A stretch of 64,000 bases of DNA from Shewanella waksmanii ATCC BAA-643 (GCF_000518805.1 NZ_JAEH01000007.1:1-64000); one strand, 5' to 3'; counted from the first letter of the stretch, positions 9,102-19,806 are shown. The notes: generated by a model not told the origin, from the sequence alone. Numbers and translations: made by a program.

Positions 9102-10721
9102 ATGAGTCAGGTTTCTTGGTGGCGCGGAGCAGTAATTTATCAAATTTATCCGCGCAGTTTAAACGATGCAAGCGGAGACGGAGTAGGCGATCTACGCGGG
9201 ATCATCAATAAAATGGACTACATCGCCAGCTTGAATGTGGATGCGATATGGATCTCGCCGTTTTTTAAGTCACCCATGAAAGACTTTGGTTATGATATTA
9301 GTGACTATCGTTGTGTTGACCCTATGTTCGGTACCATGGAGGACTTTGATGAGCTGATTGCGCAAGCTCACAGCAAAGGAATCAAAGTGGTGATTGACCA
9401 GGTTCTCAGTCATACCTCAGATCAGCATCAATGGTTCACAGAGTCGCGTACTAGCAAAGATAACGACAAGAGTGATTGGTACGTATGGGCCGATCCTAAA
9501 GAAGATGGCAGCGCTCCAAACAATTGGCTCGCTATTTTTGGCGGTTGTGCGTGGGAGTGGGAACCAAGACGCAGTCAATACTACCTACACAACTTCTTAA
9601 CTAGCCAACCCGATCTAAATTTCTACAATCCAGATGTACACCAAGCGGTGCTCGACAATGTTAAGTTTTGGCTAGATAAAGGTGTCGACGGATTCAGGTT
9701 AGACGCCATTACCTTTTGTTATCACGACCATCTATTGCGAGATAATCCCGCTAAGCCGGCTGATAAAAGGCAAGGCCGCGGTTTTAGCGAAGATAATCCC
9801 TATGCTTATCAGTACCATTATTTCAATAATACCCGCCCAGAAACGGTCCAGTTCATAGAAGAGTTACGCCAGTTAATTGAGCAATATCCTGGCGTGGTCA
9901 CTTTAGGTGAAGTGTCATCAGAAGACTCGCTAGCCACCATGGCAGAATACACCCAAGGGACTAAACGGTTACACATGGCTTACAGCTTTGAGTTACTAAC
10001 CGACGATTTCAGTGCCCGTTACATTCGAGAAACGGTAGAAGCGTTAGAAAACAGCATTGGTGATGGTTGGCCCTGTTGGGCAATTGGTAACCATGATGTT
10101 AAGCGCGTCGCTACGCGCTGGGGTAAAGGCGAGTTTAGCGACGAAATGGGCAAAATGCTCAATGCGCTGCTGTGTTCATTGCGCGGTAGCGTGTGTAGCT
10201 ATCAAGGTGAAGAGCTCGGGCTCTCAGAAGCAGACATTCCGTTTGAACAAGTCCAAGACCCTTTTGGCATTGCATTTTGGCCGATGTTTAAGGGCCGTGA
10301 TGGCTGCAGAACCCCAATGCCTTGGCAAGCAAATCAGCCTTCTGGCGGATTTAGCACTCAGGCCCCTTGGTTACCTGTGCCTAACGAGCATCTTAATCGT
10401 GCAGTTGATATTCAAAGTATTGATAGTAGTTCTATGTTGTCTAGCTATCAGCGATTACTCAATTGGAGAAAAGGCCACCCAGTATTGATTTTTGGTGGTA
10501 TCAAATTTTTTGATGTATCAGATGATGTGCTGTTGTTTGAAAGAGAGTATCAGGGCGTACGCTATCTGGTCGGATTTAATTTAACTGCAAACAGCACTAC
10601 AGTAATCAATCCCATCACGGCATCGATGAGTCCTATACCGCAGGACATGTTGCCTGGTGCGATATTAAACAACGATGTCATCGAGTTTGCACCGTTTGGT
10701 TGTTTATACGCTAAGTACTAA
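9102..10721 (+). CDS. GH13 alpha-glucosidase (oligo-1,6-glucosidase-like), cytoplasmic
   Basis: A 539-aa GH13 exo-enzyme that would release glucose from imported maltodextrins. It has no signal peptide and starts directly with the barrel (WWRGAVIYQIYPRSL, then DGVGDLRGI), typical of the GH13_23 alpha-glucosidases. Active-site residues are Asp in GFRLDAI (about 200), Glu in LGEVSSE (about 269) and Asp in NHDVKR (about 330). ATG 9102 is chosen because GAGGGG lies 5 bases upstream; a GTG two codons earlier overlaps that SD. It is transcribed away from the receptor under the perfect palindromic operator and is followed by the permease. Specificity for alpha-1,4 or alpha-1,6 bonds is not decided by sequence alone. 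Confidence 0.9.
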   Translation: MSQVSWWRGAVIYQIYPRSLNDASGDGVGDLRGIINKMDYIASLNVDAIWISPFFKSPMKDFGYDISDYRCVDPMFGTMEDFDELIAQAHSKGIKVVIDQVLSHTSDQHQWFTESRTSKDNDKSDWYVWADPKEDGSAPNNWLAIFGGCAWEWEPRRSQYYLHNFLTSQPDLNFYNPDVHQAVLDNVKFWLDKGVDGFRLDAITFCYHDHLLRDNPAKPADKRQGRGFSEDNPYAYQYHYFNNTRPETVQFIEELRQLIEQYPGVVTLGEVSSEDSLATMAEYTQGTKRLHMAYSFELLTDDFSARYIRETVEALENSIGDGWPCWAIGNHDVKRVATRWGKGEFSDEMGKMLNALLCSLRGSVCSYQGEELGLSEADIPFEQVQDPFGIAFWPMFKGRDGCRTPMPWQANQPSGGFSTQAPWLPVPNEHLNRAVDIQSIDSSSMLSSYQRLLNWRKGHPVLIFGGIKFFDVSDDVLLFEREYQGVRYLVGFNLTANSTTVINPITASMSPIPQDMLPGAILNNDVIEFAPFGCLYAKY

Positions 10722-10749
10722 GGCCATTGAACTTTGAGGTCTATTTTTT

Positions 10750-10789
10750 CAGCAGAGTGCCTAAGGGTAGGTAAATAGGCATTTTGCTG
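10750..10789 (+). repeat. Bipartite inverted repeat between glucosidase and permease genes
   Basis: Outer arms CAGCA/TGCTG (10750-10754, 10785-10789) and inner arms TGCCTA/TAGGCA (10758-10763, 10776-10781) can form an 11-bp stem with a 3x3 internal loop. No T run follows, so it is not a standard terminator. It may lower readthrough or protect the upstream mRNA end. Function is unknown. Confidence 0.4.
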
Positions 10790-10931
10790 CTGTTGTAGGG
10801 GTTGCATACAGTAAACATGCTTGACTGCAACACGCTTTACATAAATAGGTAGGGTCGATTAATTTCACTTAATTTTGGCCCGAGAGTTCAACAACCCTAA
10901 TCATATAATTTAAATAAAAGAGACATTTACT

Positions 10932-12200
10932 ATGGCTATGATGCAGTCAACTGCAACCACAACAACAGCGCAAGGTGGTACAGAGAACTATCGCTTTGCG
11001 TTGGTGAGTTTAACTTCTTTGTTTTTTATGTGGGGTTTCATTACCTGCCTTAATGACATTCTTATTCCCCATTTAAAAGCCGTATTTAGCCTAAGTTATG
11101 CCGAGGCGATGTTAATTCAGTTTTGCTTTTTTGGCGCTTACTTTCTTGTGTCGCTGCCGGCGGGGAAACTCGTTAAGCAGGTGGGGTACCAAAAAGGCAT
11201 AGTGATTGGTTTAACCATTGCTGCGTTAGGTTGTGCCTTATTCTACCCAGCTGCGGCGCTTGCAACTTATGGCCTGTTTTTGGGGGCGCTATTTGTTTTG
11301 GCTTCTGGTATCACCATCTTACAGGTAGCTGCTAACCCTTATGTTAACGCGTTAGGCCCGACAGAAACCGCTTCAAGCCGACTCACACTCACCCAAGCGT
11401 TTAATGCGCTAGGCACTACAGTAGCGCCGTTTTTTGGTGCGGTATTGATTTTATCTGTCACAGTTGAAGCATCGGCGCAGTTGACCCATGCACAGGCAGA
11501 AGCCGAAGTGGTTAAGTTACCTTACTTACTGCTAGCGGGCATGCTGGCGATTTTAGCCATCGTTTTCGCCAAGCTAAAGCTACCCACTATTGCTGCGCAT
11601 CAAGACACCTCTGAAACCACAGCTAATCAAAGCCATTTAGGTAAAACCAGCGCGTTTCAATTTACTCATTTAACCTTAGGTGCGGTGGGTATCTTCGTCT
11701 ATGTGGGCGCAGAAGTTGCTATCGGTAGCTTCTTAGTCAACTTTCTAGCCGAAGAGCATATTGCCGGGTTAACTGAAGCCACTGCCGCCAATTACATTGC
11801 ATACTATTGGGGCGGGGCGATGGTCGGTCGCTTTATTGGTGCAGCAGTGATGCGTAAAGTAGAAGCGGGCAAGGTGCTTGGTTTTAATGCGGCGATGGCA
11901 GCTATATTAGTGTTTATCGCAATGACATCCAGTGGCCAGTTGGCGATGTGGTCTATATTGGGCGTTGGGTTATTTAACTCAATTATGTTCCCAACCATAT
12001 TCAGTTTAGCGCTGCGTGATCTAGGTCCTTTTACCTCTCAAGGCTCAGGCGCGCTATGTTTGGCAATTGTTGGCGGTGCAATCTTACCGCTACTACAAGG
12101 TGTGCTGGCTGATAATATCGGTATTCAACAAGCCTTCTTCTTACCCATCATCTGTTATGCCTTCATCATCTTTTATGGTTTAAAGGGCGCTAAATTATAA
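10932..12200 (+). CDS. MFS sugar permease, FucP/GluP (glucose/galactose transporter) family
   Basis: A 422-aa inner-membrane transporter with about 12 hydrophobic segments. The family pattern is clear: [19 protein letters not shown] in the first helix, [17 protein letters not shown], and [12 protein letters not shown] between helices 4 and 5. Members of this family are proton-coupled glucose, galactose or fucose importers. Here it follows the cytoplasmic alpha-glucosidase by 210 bp, so the substrate is likely glucose or a maltooligosaccharide crossing the inner membrane. It may share the operator-controlled promoter or have its own. A terminator follows closely. Confidence 0.9.
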   Translation: MAMMQSTATTTTAQGGTENYRFALVSLTSLFFMWGFITCLNDILIPHLKAVFSLSYAEAMLIQFCFFGAYFLVSLPAGKLVKQVGYQKGIVIGLTIAALGCALFYPAAALATYGLFLGALFVLASGITILQVAANPYVNALGPTETASSRLTLTQAFNALGTTVAPFFGAVLILSVTVEASAQLTHAQAEAEVVKLPYLLLAGMLAILAIVFAKLKLPTIAAHQDTSETTANQSHLGKTSAFQFTHLTLGAVGIFVYVGAEVAIGSFLVNFLAEEHIAGLTEATAANYIAYYWGGAMVGRFIGAAVMRKVEAGKVLGFNAAMAAILVFIAMTSSGQLAMWSILGVGLFNSIMFPTIFSLALRDLGPFTSQGSGALCLAIVGGAILPLLQGVLADNIGIQQAFFLPIICYAFIIFYGLKGAKL

Positions 12201-12226
12201 TCGATTAGTTAAGATGATATTGATAG

Positions 12227-12252
12227 AAAAGTAACCTTCGGGTTACTTTTTT
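12227..12252 (+). terminator. Intrinsic terminator with UUCG loop
   Basis: AAAAGTAACC, a TTCG tetraloop, then GGTTACTTTT with a continuing T run. It closes the alpha-glucosidase/permease unit 27 bp after the permease stop. Confidence 0.9.
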
Positions 12253-12406
12253 TATTTGTACTACTGCAAAAAATTCAGCACGGCTGATTGGTTGTTGGCT
12301 TTAATCACGTTTGAGTGGTTTTATTTAGCTACAAATGCACGCTTCACCTTGCGTATTGATGTTGATACTCCTATGATCGCTGCGTTTTCAACAATTAGGT
12401 TATCCC

Positions 12407-13621
12407 ATGTTACAAACTTCGCTATCAGCAAGCTCCACTGAATTGGTTATCAATATTCTGTCAACAGTATTATCAGAAGGTAAGCCACTTGATAGAGCCT
12501 ATTCAATCCACTTTTCGGGCTTAAAGTTATTGCCCGCTGAGCAAGCACGCATAGCATTTGTAGTGGGAGACATTCTGCGCAAGCTTAACCTGTATTGCTA
12601 TTTAGCAGATGTAAAGCAGTCGGAGATAGAGCGCCTAGGTTCTAGACTGCTTAACGCATGGCACATGCTGCAACAGTTGCCGCTACCTAAGCTGCCTTAT
12701 TCGTTGACCATTGAACAACCTCTTTTCGACGAGCGCGTCGCTCAAGCTAAGCTTGATGAGGCATTATGGGATGGCTGTCCCGAGTGGCTTAATGAGTTGG
12801 GTTTACAGCAGATGGGTGAGCAGTGGCCAGCAGAGCGAGCCGCATTAAATCAAGCGCCTAAACGCTATATTCGCGTTAATGATTTAAAAACTGACAAAGC
12901 CAGTTTAATTAATAAGTTAGCCAAGGAAGGGGTACAAAGCCAAGCAGTCGCTGGAGTGGAATCAGCCCTAGAAATCACCTCAGACTCAGCGTTATTTAGA
13001 ACCGATGCGTTTAAACAAGGCTTGTTTGAGCAACAAGATGCGGGCTCGCAGCAGATAGCGGCAGTCCTTGATGCTAAACCCGGCATGCGTGTTGTCGATG
13101 CCTGTGCCGGCGCGGGTGGTAAAACCTTAGCTATTGCTGCGCAGATGCAAGGCAAAGGCCGATTACTGGCAATGGATGTTGAACAATGGAAATTGGACAG
13201 CCTTAAGCAACGTGCAAGGCGCGCTGGTGCGCATAACGTAGAGACGCGCATTATTGCCAGCAGCAAAACTATCAAGCGCCTTAAGTTGTCGGCCGATCGG
13301 GTCTTGCTTGATGTGCCATGTTCTGGTTTAGGTGTACTAAAACGTAACCCGGATGCTAAATGGCGCGATACAGCCGATCGTTTACCAGTTTTAGTTCAGC
13401 TGCAGAAAGATATTTTGCAAAGTTATAGCCGCATGGTAAAAGTCGATGGCATATTGGTTTATGCGACTTGTTCTATCATGCCGCAAGAGAATCGCGCTCA
13501 AGTTGATGAGTTTTTAGAAAATAATCCTCACTTTTCTTTCATTGAAGATGAAACAATCAGCGTTGCCGAGTCTGGTTTTGATGGATTTTACATGGCAAAA
13601 CTTAAGCGGATTAGCGAATAG
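12407..13621 (+). CDS. RsmB/NOL1-NOP2-Sun family RNA (cytosine-5) methyltransferase
   Basis: An SAM-dependent m5C RNA methyltransferase of the RsmB/NSUN family (404 aa). The N-terminal helical region is followed by the SAM-binding core: QQDAGSQ, the glycine motif VVDACAGAGGKT (about 225-236), motif IV with DVPCSGLG (Cys about 304) and motif VI YATCS (Cys about 354). The two cysteines are the catalytic and release residues of this family. It lacks the full NusB-like N-domain expected of RsmB (about 430 aa), so it may be a paralogue with another rRNA or tRNA target. It starts at ATG 12407 and stands alone between a terminator and the GGDEF-EAL gene. Confidence 0.85.
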   Translation: MLQTSLSASSTELVINILSTVLSEGKPLDRAYSIHFSGLKLLPAEQARIAFVVGDILRKLNLYCYLADVKQSEIERLGSRLLNAWHMLQQLPLPKLPYSLTIEQPLFDERVAQAKLDEALWDGCPEWLNELGLQQMGEQWPAERAALNQAPKRYIRVNDLKTDKASLINKLAKEGVQSQAVAGVESALEITSDSALFRTDAFKQGLFEQQDAGSQQIAAVLDAKPGMRVVDACAGAGGKTLAIAAQMQGKGRLLAMDVEQWKLDSLKQRARRAGAHNVETRIIASSKTIKRLKLSADRVLLDVPCSGLGVLKRNPDAKWRDTADRLPVLVQLQKDILQSYSRMVKVDGILVYATCSIMPQENRAQVDEFLENNPHFSFIEDETISVAESGFDGFYMAKLKRISE

Positions 13622-13735
13622 TATTGTTTGGGTTTTATTAGCCTAAAATCTTATTGCGAGTAAGGTTTATTGTTGGTTAGGATGAAAGAGTTACGCTACC
13701 CTATTATGTAGCGTTCGCTCATTTGAGGCCTGATC

Positions 13736-15961
13736 ATGCAAAGCAATTATGAGTCAATTGTTCCGACAATAAGAGAGTTTTCCGGTTCAAGCATTAGCAT
13801 TGAACGTTATAGCAAAATTCTCACTATGGTGATCGCAGGAGAACCATTAAGTTCGATCCTCAATGCGCTTGTTTTGCTGATTGAAAAAGAAAAGCTCGGC
13901 ACTCGAGCATCAATACTGCTGCTGAGCGAAGACCGCCAGCGCCTGCTTACCGGCGCTGCGCCCAACCTCCCTGACGATTACAATAGTGCGATACATGGCA
14001 TAGAAATTGGCCATGGTGTCGGCTCTTGCGGTACGGCTGCTTACAGCGGCGAGTGCGTGATTGTTGAAGACATTGAACACCATCCTTTTTGGCAAGCTTA
14101 TAAAGCACTGCCGTTACAAGCGGGACTTCGAGCCTGTTGGTCGGAGCCTATCAAAGATAATGCCGGCCAAGTGTTAGGTACTTTTGCGATGTACTACGAC
14201 ACAGTTAAAAGCCCAACTCGATTAGATTTAAAACTCATTCAAGAGGCGGCTAAGCTCGCCAGTTTAGCCATAGAACGCTCACGTGCTTTTCAGTTCCAAC
14301 AATTGGCTGTTAATATTTTTGGCCATTTGCCGGTGGCTTTGGTCACGACCGATGATAAATGGTCAGTGCTTGAAGCGAACCCCGCGCTATACCAAACGCT
14401 GCAACTTGAAAAACTGGTGTCATTTAATCCGTTTGAGATCTTTGCTCCATCGGGTGAAATTGCCGTGCGATCAATGTTAAATGAGCTTAGCCGCCAGCAG
14501 GTTTGGCAAGGTGAACTCGCCACAATGAGTGGTAAAAACCAGCGATTAGATCTTGAGGTGAAAGTCACCTCATTTTCCGAAACGCTTGGTGGAGAGCGCC
14601 GTTTCGCGTGGTTGTTTAATGACATCACTGAGCGTAAACAAGCCAATGAGCTAATACGTTACCAAGCCGACCATGATGCGCTGACAGGGCTGAGCAATCG
14701 AAGCCACTTAATCGAAAAAGTACAGCAACATATTGACCAAACTAACGGTAAACAGCCCTTTGGTTTCATGTTGATGGATTTAGACAATTTTAAAGTTATC
14801 AATGATACCTTTGGCCATGAATGTGGTGACAAGTTGTTAGTTTCAGTGGCAAAGCGTTTACAGCAGCAATTAAGCCCAGAGATCCATTTGGCGCGCTTTG
14901 GTGGTGATGAGTTTGCGTTGTTTATTCCTTTTATCAGTGATTCTGAGGCGCTAGAGGCGTTGGCTGAGCAATGGCGCAATGCGCTTTCTCATTCCTACAC
15001 TTTAGCCAACGGACAAAAGTTATATGCCACCATCTCTATTGGTATCGCTCGCTATATCAGTGATGCTCACAATCTAGAGTCTTTGTTAAATTGTGCCGAT
15101 CAGGCGATGTATATTGCTAAATCCCAAGGACGCAACCGTTACCAGTTGTTTACCTTAAGAATGCAGCAAGAGGCCGAGCGTCATGCAAAATTACTATCGG
15201 CACTTAAATTAGCGGTGATTAATCAAGATTTCGAACTGCATTTTCAGCCTATTGTGTGTATTGAAACCAACCAAATCATCCGCGCTGAGGCCTTATTACG
15301 TTGGCAGTTAGACGGAGAGTATGTATCGCCGGCTGAATTTATTCCAATAGCCGAAGCCAACGGCTTGATAGTGCAGATAGGCCAGTGGGTGCGCTTACAT
15401 GCAATGGAGACCTTAATCGAGCTGAAAAATCAGGCCATCGACATCGGTTTATCGTTAAACATTTCCACCTTTGAAATGTGGTCAGATAATTTGCAAGATA
15501 AGTTGATAGCGTCATTCGATGCTTTAGGGCAGCAGTTGTGCCAAGGCGATTATCCGTATCAAGGGCTCACTTTAGAGATCACTGAATCGGTACTGATGGA
15601 GCAACACTCTCATCTGATTGAAACATTAGATACCCTAAGAGACAAAGGGATCAAAATATCTATTGATGATTTTGGTACGGGTTACTCTTCGCTGTCTTAT
15701 TTAAGTCACTTCCCGGTGGATCAAATTAAGATCGATAAGAGCTTTGTTCAAGGTGCTGATGCCGCCAAAAAACAACAAGCTTTAATTAAAGCTATCTCTA
15801 GTCTCAGCCAAGCATTAGAAGTGCAGGTGGTTGCAGAAGGGGTTGAAACTGAACCTGAGTTAGCCTTTATTCGCGGCTGCGGTGTTGAGGCCGTTCAAGG
15901 TTATTACTTTTTTAAACCGATGAACAAAGCATCGTTGTTCAGCTTACTGCAACGTCAATAA
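13736..15961 (+). CDS. GAF-PAS-GGDEF-EAL cyclic-di-GMP signalling protein
   Basis: A 741-aa soluble signalling protein. Domains in order: GAF (about 20-185; VGSCGTAAYSGE, then WSEPI), PAS (about 190-300), GGDEF (about 315-475; the A-site RFGGDEF at about 388 is intact) and EAL (about 490-735; AEALLRW at about 517, plus the ESVLMEQ and DDFGTGYSSLSYL motifs). Both the diguanylate cyclase and phosphodiesterase signatures are complete, so it could work in either direction; in composites one domain is often regulatory. There are no transmembrane segments, so sensing is cytoplasmic. GAGG lies 7 bases before ATG 13736. Confidence 0.93.
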   Translation: MQSNYESIVPTIREFSGSSISIERYSKILTMVIAGEPLSSILNALVLLIEKEKLGTRASILLLSEDRQRLLTGAAPNLPDDYNSAIHGIEIGHGVGSCGTAAYSGECVIVEDIEHHPFWQAYKALPLQAGLRACWSEPIKDNAGQVLGTFAMYYDTVKSPTRLDLKLIQEAAKLASLAIERSRAFQFQQLAVNIFGHLPVALVTTDDKWSVLEANPALYQTLQLEKLVSFNPFEIFAPSGEIAVRSMLNELSRQQVWQGELATMSGKNQRLDLEVKVTSFSETLGGERRFAWLFNDITERKQANELIRYQADHDALTGLSNRSHLIEKVQQHIDQTNGKQPFGFMLMDLDNFKVINDTFGHECGDKLLVSVAKRLQQQLSPEIHLARFGGDEFALFIPFISDSEALEALAEQWRNALSHSYTLANGQKLYATISIGIARYISDAHNLESLLNCADQAMYIAKSQGRNRYQLFTLRMQQEAERHAKLLSALKLAVINQDFELHFQPIVCIETNQIIRAEALLRWQLDGEYVSPAEFIPIAEANGLIVQIGQWVRLHAMETLIELKNQAIDIGLSLNISTFEMWSDNLQDKLIASFDALGQQLCQGDYPYQGLTLEITESVLMEQHSHLIETLDTLRDKGIKISIDDFGTGYSSLSYLSHFPVDQIKIDKSFVQGADAAKKQQALIKAISSLSQALEVQVVAEGVETEPELAFIRGCGVEAVQGYYFFKPMNKASLFSLLQRQ

Positions 15962-16149
15962 ACGCCTCTGCAATTTGAAGTTTGCCTGCCGTTGTTCAAA
16001 ATTAGGCCTCGGTAGGATAAAGCTGATTAATATTCAACTCATTAGGTCAATGTGCTTCGAAAAGGCCTAGATTGTCCCTACCAGAATGTTATGATTAATC
16101 CTTTCGTTTCAAGCACTGCGGTTAAACTCACTGAGTTACGGAAGGTCTT

Positions 16150-19100
16150 TTGCAAGCGTTGTTATCTACTTTTAGCCATGAAAACCTGTTTAATGCGATT
16201 CAGATATTATTAGATACAGGTATTAGCCATTACCAAGACAATTTACCTACGTTGTCGGGTCAGTTTAAGGTGGCTGCAAATCAGCCGCAGATTATGGCGC
16301 GGTTAAGTTTACAAAAGCAGGGTAGCCATTGGGCATTCGCAGAAGGCTATTGTAGTTGTTACCAGAAGCGTTGCCAGCATCTAGCGGCGCTCGCTCTTGA
16401 ATACAGCGCTAAAGATCAACTCGCTCGCGCAAAACCTGCCCAGAAGCGAAAAACCGCCACCTTGATCCGCTTGCTACGTAGTGAAATGGCCCGCCATCAC
16501 GATCCATTTCCAACAATGGCTAAACATCGAATCCTGTATTTGTTGTCGCCTGGCCCTAAAGGTCTACAACTGACTTTTCATAAAGGCTATTTACAACGCG
16601 ACGGCCAATATCAAATTAAGTCGTTATTGGATCTCAAAGTCATTAAAAAAGGGCCAAACCCTAAATACATGAGCCAAAGCGACATCAGTCTGTTGGCGCT
16701 GTTTGACCCTTATATTGATCTTAATACCATGACGGTTGCGTTAGATAAGTTCACTATGACGGATGCAGACTATGAGGTGCTGTTTAGCACTCACCGTTGT
16801 ATCTGGCAGGATGAAGCGGCCCAACCTCTGACGGTCGATTACATGTTGCAGCAAGACTTTATAGACCGTGATTATATGGTCAATATTAATGATCGCATCT
16901 GCATTGATGTAGCTGCCAACAACGCGGTGTTTAGCAATACTCGTCTGCCAATTTCATCTGAGACTTTTGATGATATTTGGCAACCTAAGCTAACCATTAG
17001 TCATCAGCATCTCGATTTTGATTGGTTAGATGAGCCTTTGATGGCATTTGATGTGGCCAAGTTCAGTTTACTATGTGGCGCCAAAGCGGTTGAATTTGAA
17101 CAGGCTTATGTCAGTTTCTACGAAGATGATGAATGGTTATCAACCTTAGCTGCCTATCAGCTCGAACTCAATGCCATGCCGCTACTCACTACGGTTTATG
17201 AGGCACGAGTTTGGCAAGCTTTTCCATTAGGTAGTCGCTTGATGTCGAGCGATCTGACTGAACAGTTAATTCAGTTACGCATGCTAAGCCTTAAAGGCTG
17301 GTGCATTGAATTTGAAGCGCAACGACGCTTTAAACAGGCGCAGGCGGACAGTTGGTTTGCGACCGTTACCAGTTTATCGAAAACTGATAACCGCTTTAGT
17401 TTACTGTTAGGCGTAGAGGTTGATGGTCAGCAGGTGAACCTACTGCCACTGATTGTGCGCGCTATTCGCCAACGCAAGCTCATAGAGTTAAACCAAGAGT
17501 TAACCAGCGATTTACCAAGCGATGAGTCGACTGGCGCACCTGCACCTATTAATCTTGTTTTAGAGTTAGACAGTGGTGAAGAGCTTAATATTCCTGGTGA
17601 ACGTATTGCCAATATCGTTGCTGTGCTCGATGAGCTATACCAAGCTAACCCACTTAATAGCCAAGACCAGTTAGAGCTGTCTCGTCATCAACTTGGTAAA
17701 CTCAATGAAATTAACCAAGTCATAGAAGCGGGTGATGAAGACGGCACAGTCGATAAGTTACACTGGCGCGGTGACACTTGGCTTAAAAATCTGGCAAATC
17801 AACTCGATGAAGAGGTGAGTCCAGAGCATACAGAATATATTGCGCCGATTGGTCTGCAAGCGACATTGCGTGACTATCAAAAGCAAGGGGCTATGTGGCT
17901 GAGCTTTTTGCGAAAGCAGCAGTTTAATGCAATCTTAGCGGACGATATGGGCCTAGGTAAAACCTTGCAAACTTTGGCAGTAATACTGGCAGAGAAAGAG
18001 CAGGGCAACTTAACTGTACCAGTACTTATCGTTGCCCCAACCAGTTTGCTGACTAACTGGCATTTAGAAGCGCAAAAGTTCGCCCCGAGTTTAGATACCC
18101 GTATTTGGCGCGGCCGCAGTCGACATGACGAGCAGCACATGCTTACCGACAGTGATATTGTCATCACCAGTTACGGGCTACTGGCACAAGACTTTGATAA
18201 ATTGCGTCACCATAAGTTTGATACTTTGGTGCTGGATGAAGCTCAAACCATCAAAAACAGTCGCAGTCGGATCACCAAGTTAGTTAATGGCTTACAAACC
18301 CAGCATAAGCTTTGCTTAACCGGTACGCCTATGGAGAACCACCTTGGTGAGCTTTGGTCATTATTTAACTTCTTAATGCCGGGTTTTTTGGGCACCGCTA
18401 GCCAGTTTAAGCGCAAGTTTAAATTACCTATTGAACAAGACCATGCGGTATTAGTGCAAGAGATGTTAAGAAAGCGGATAAAACCGTTTATGCTGCGGCG
18501 AACTAAACTGCAAGTGGCGACCGAATTGCCACAAAAAACGGTTATGAATGTCACCCTAACTTTGAGTCAAACCCAAGCACAATTGTATGAGTCAGTGCGG
18601 GCGGTGATGGAAAAACGTATTCAGGCGGTGGTGCAGGAGTCCGGCTTTAAACATAACCGCTTAGCGGTCAGTAATGCCTTGTTGCGTCTGCGGCAAATCT
18701 GTTGCGATCCACAGTTGCTTGGCCTAAGCCATCAAGTGGATCCGACTGACGAGCTGCAAGGTAAATCAGCGAAGATGACTTGGCTGCGCGATAAAATTCC
18801 TAGCATGATTGAAGAAGGACGAAAAATCCTGATTTTTAGCTCGTTTACCACCATGTTGGATAAGATTGCCGCAGAGCTTGATGACATCAAGGTCGACTAC
18901 TTGCAGCTAACCGGTAAAACTCGCAACCGCGACAGCTTAATTGAACGTTTCCAGCAAGGTGATGTACCGATTTTCTTAATCAGCCTTAAAGCGGGCGGAG
19001 CGGGACTCAATCTGACCACAGCAGATGTTGTGATCCATAGCGATCCTTGGTGGAACCCCGCTGCAGAAGAACAAGCGAGTGATCGTGCCTATCGTATCGG

Positions 19101-19290
19101 GCAAACTAAGCCGGTATTTGTTTACAAGTTAATTTGTAAAGACACCGTTGAAGAGCGTATCCAAGCATTGCAACAAACTAAGATGCACCTAGCATCGGGT
19201 ATTTATCAGGATGAAAACTTACCTAGCACGCAAATGGGCAGTGATGAGTGGCTAACCCTATTAGCGCCCATGAGCGACAATGAGCGCTAA
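16150..19290 (+). CDS. SWIM zinc-finger SNF2/helicase superfamily ATPase
   Basis: A 1046-aa DNA-dependent ATPase. Near the N-terminus (about 66-78) is a SWIM-type finger, CSCYQKRCQH (CxC...CxH). The SNF2 ATPase fills the last 470 residues: Walker A DDMGLGKT (about 597), DEAQ box (about 696), LTGTPMENHLGELWSL and motifs V/VI GGAGLNLTTAD / DRAYRIGQT. The start is TTG 16150, preceded by GGAAGG 5 bases upstream; there is no comparable ATG. Bacterial SWIM-SNF2 proteins are widespread and probably remodel nucleoprotein or act with nucleases; the exact role is not known. The next plus-strand gene encodes a VRR-NUC nuclease-type protein, with yjbQ lying between on the other strand. Confidence 0.9.
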   Translation: MQALLSTFSHENLFNAIQILLDTGISHYQDNLPTLSGQFKVAANQPQIMARLSLQKQGSHWAFAEGYCSCYQKRCQHLAALALEYSAKDQLARAKPAQKRKTATLIRLLRSEMARHHDPFPTMAKHRILYLLSPGPKGLQLTFHKGYLQRDGQYQIKSLLDLKVIKKGPNPKYMSQSDISLLALFDPYIDLNTMTVALDKFTMTDADYEVLFSTHRCIWQDEAAQPLTVDYMLQQDFIDRDYMVNINDRICIDVAANNAVFSNTRLPISSETFDDIWQPKLTISHQHLDFDWLDEPLMAFDVAKFSLLCGAKAVEFEQAYVSFYEDDEWLSTLAAYQLELNAMPLLTTVYEARVWQAFPLGSRLMSSDLTEQLIQLRMLSLKGWCIEFEAQRRFKQAQADSWFATVTSLSKTDNRFSLLLGVEVDGQQVNLLPLIVRAIRQRKLIELNQELTSDLPSDESTGAPAPINLVLELDSGEELNIPGERIANIVAVLDELYQANPLNSQDQLELSRHQLGKLNEINQVIEAGDEDGTVDKLHWRGDTWLKNLANQLDEEVSPEHTEYIAPIGLQATLRDYQKQGAMWLSFLRKQQFNAILADDMGLGKTLQTLAVILAEKEQGNLTVPVLIVAPTSLLTNWHLEAQKFAPSLDTRIWRGRSRHDEQHMLTDSDIVITSYGLLAQDFDKLRHHKFDTLVLDEAQTIKNSRSRITKLVNGLQTQHKLCLTGTPMENHLGELWSLFNFLMPGFLGTASQFKRKFKLPIEQDHAVLVQEMLRKRIKPFMLRRTKLQVATELPQKTVMNVTLTLSQTQAQLYESVRAVMEKRIQAVVQESGFKHNRLAVSNALLRLRQICCDPQLLGLSHQVDPTDELQGKSAKMTWLRDKIPSMIEEGRKILIFSSFTTMLDKIAAELDDIKVDYLQLTGKTRNRDSLIERFQQGDVPIFLISLKAGGAGLNLTTADVVIHSDPWWNPAAEEQASDRAYRIGQTKPVFVYKLICKDTVEERIQALQQTKMHLASGIYQDENLPSTQMGSDEWLTLLAPMSDNER

Positions 19291-19308
19291 TCGCGCTCAT
19301 AAATAGGG

Positions 19309-19719
19309 TTATTCGCCTTGGCAGGTGAGCACAATGCGTCGCTCACTGGCATGGTTTCTAAACTCGCACAAATAAATGCCTTGCCATGTACCGAGGTTAA
19401 ATCGACCCCGAGTAATGGGAATAGTGAGCTGTGCACCTACTAGGCTAGCTTTTAGATGGGCAGGCATGTCATCGCTGCCTTCATAGGTGTGGGTGTAGTA
19501 CGGCTCGTTCTCTGGTGCGATGCGGTTTAAATAACGTTCAAAGTCTACTCGCACGCTTGGGTCGGCATTTTCATTTAGCGTCAACCCCGCAGAAGTATGC
19601 TGCAGCAATAAATGCGCAAGCCCCACTTTTACATCGGGTAAATAGGCCTCAAGCTCGTCGGTGATAATGTGAGCTCCGCGGCGGCGCGGTGTGAGTTCAA
19701 TGAGTTGCTGTGTCCACAT
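19309..19719 (-). CDS. yjbQ: YjbQ / UPF0047 family protein
   Basis: A 136-aa protein of the YjbQ (UPF0047) family, some members of which have thiamin phosphate synthase-like activity in vitro. The signature HTSAGLTLNENADPSVRVD, the segment THTYEGSDDMPAHLKASL and the C-terminal LGTWQGIYLCEFR are all present. The start is placed at ATG 19719 (WTQQLIELTPRRRG follows); the frame is open further upstream but the extra 32 residues have no family match. It is convergent with the SNF2 gene (19-bp gap) and divergent from the VRR-NUC gene. Confidence 0.88.
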   Translation of the reverse strand: MWTQQLIELTPRRRGAHIITDELEAYLPDVKVGLAHLLLQHTSAGLTLNENADPSVRVDFERYLNRIAPENEPYYTHTYEGSDDMPAHLKASLVGAQLTIPITRGRFNLGTWQGIYLCEFRNHASERRIVLTCQGE

Positions 19720-19806
19720 AGTGATTATATATTGGCAATGTTTGTCGCAGATTGCCTGATACCACAGCAAAATACAACTGCCGCCCGTTAGTGAAAAGGA
19801 GAGTAC

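Noticed and set aside
10803..10820. Possible third operator (GCATACAGTAAACATGC)
   Set aside because: Only one half resembles the 18-bp palindrome and the spacing is shifted; too weak to report as a site.
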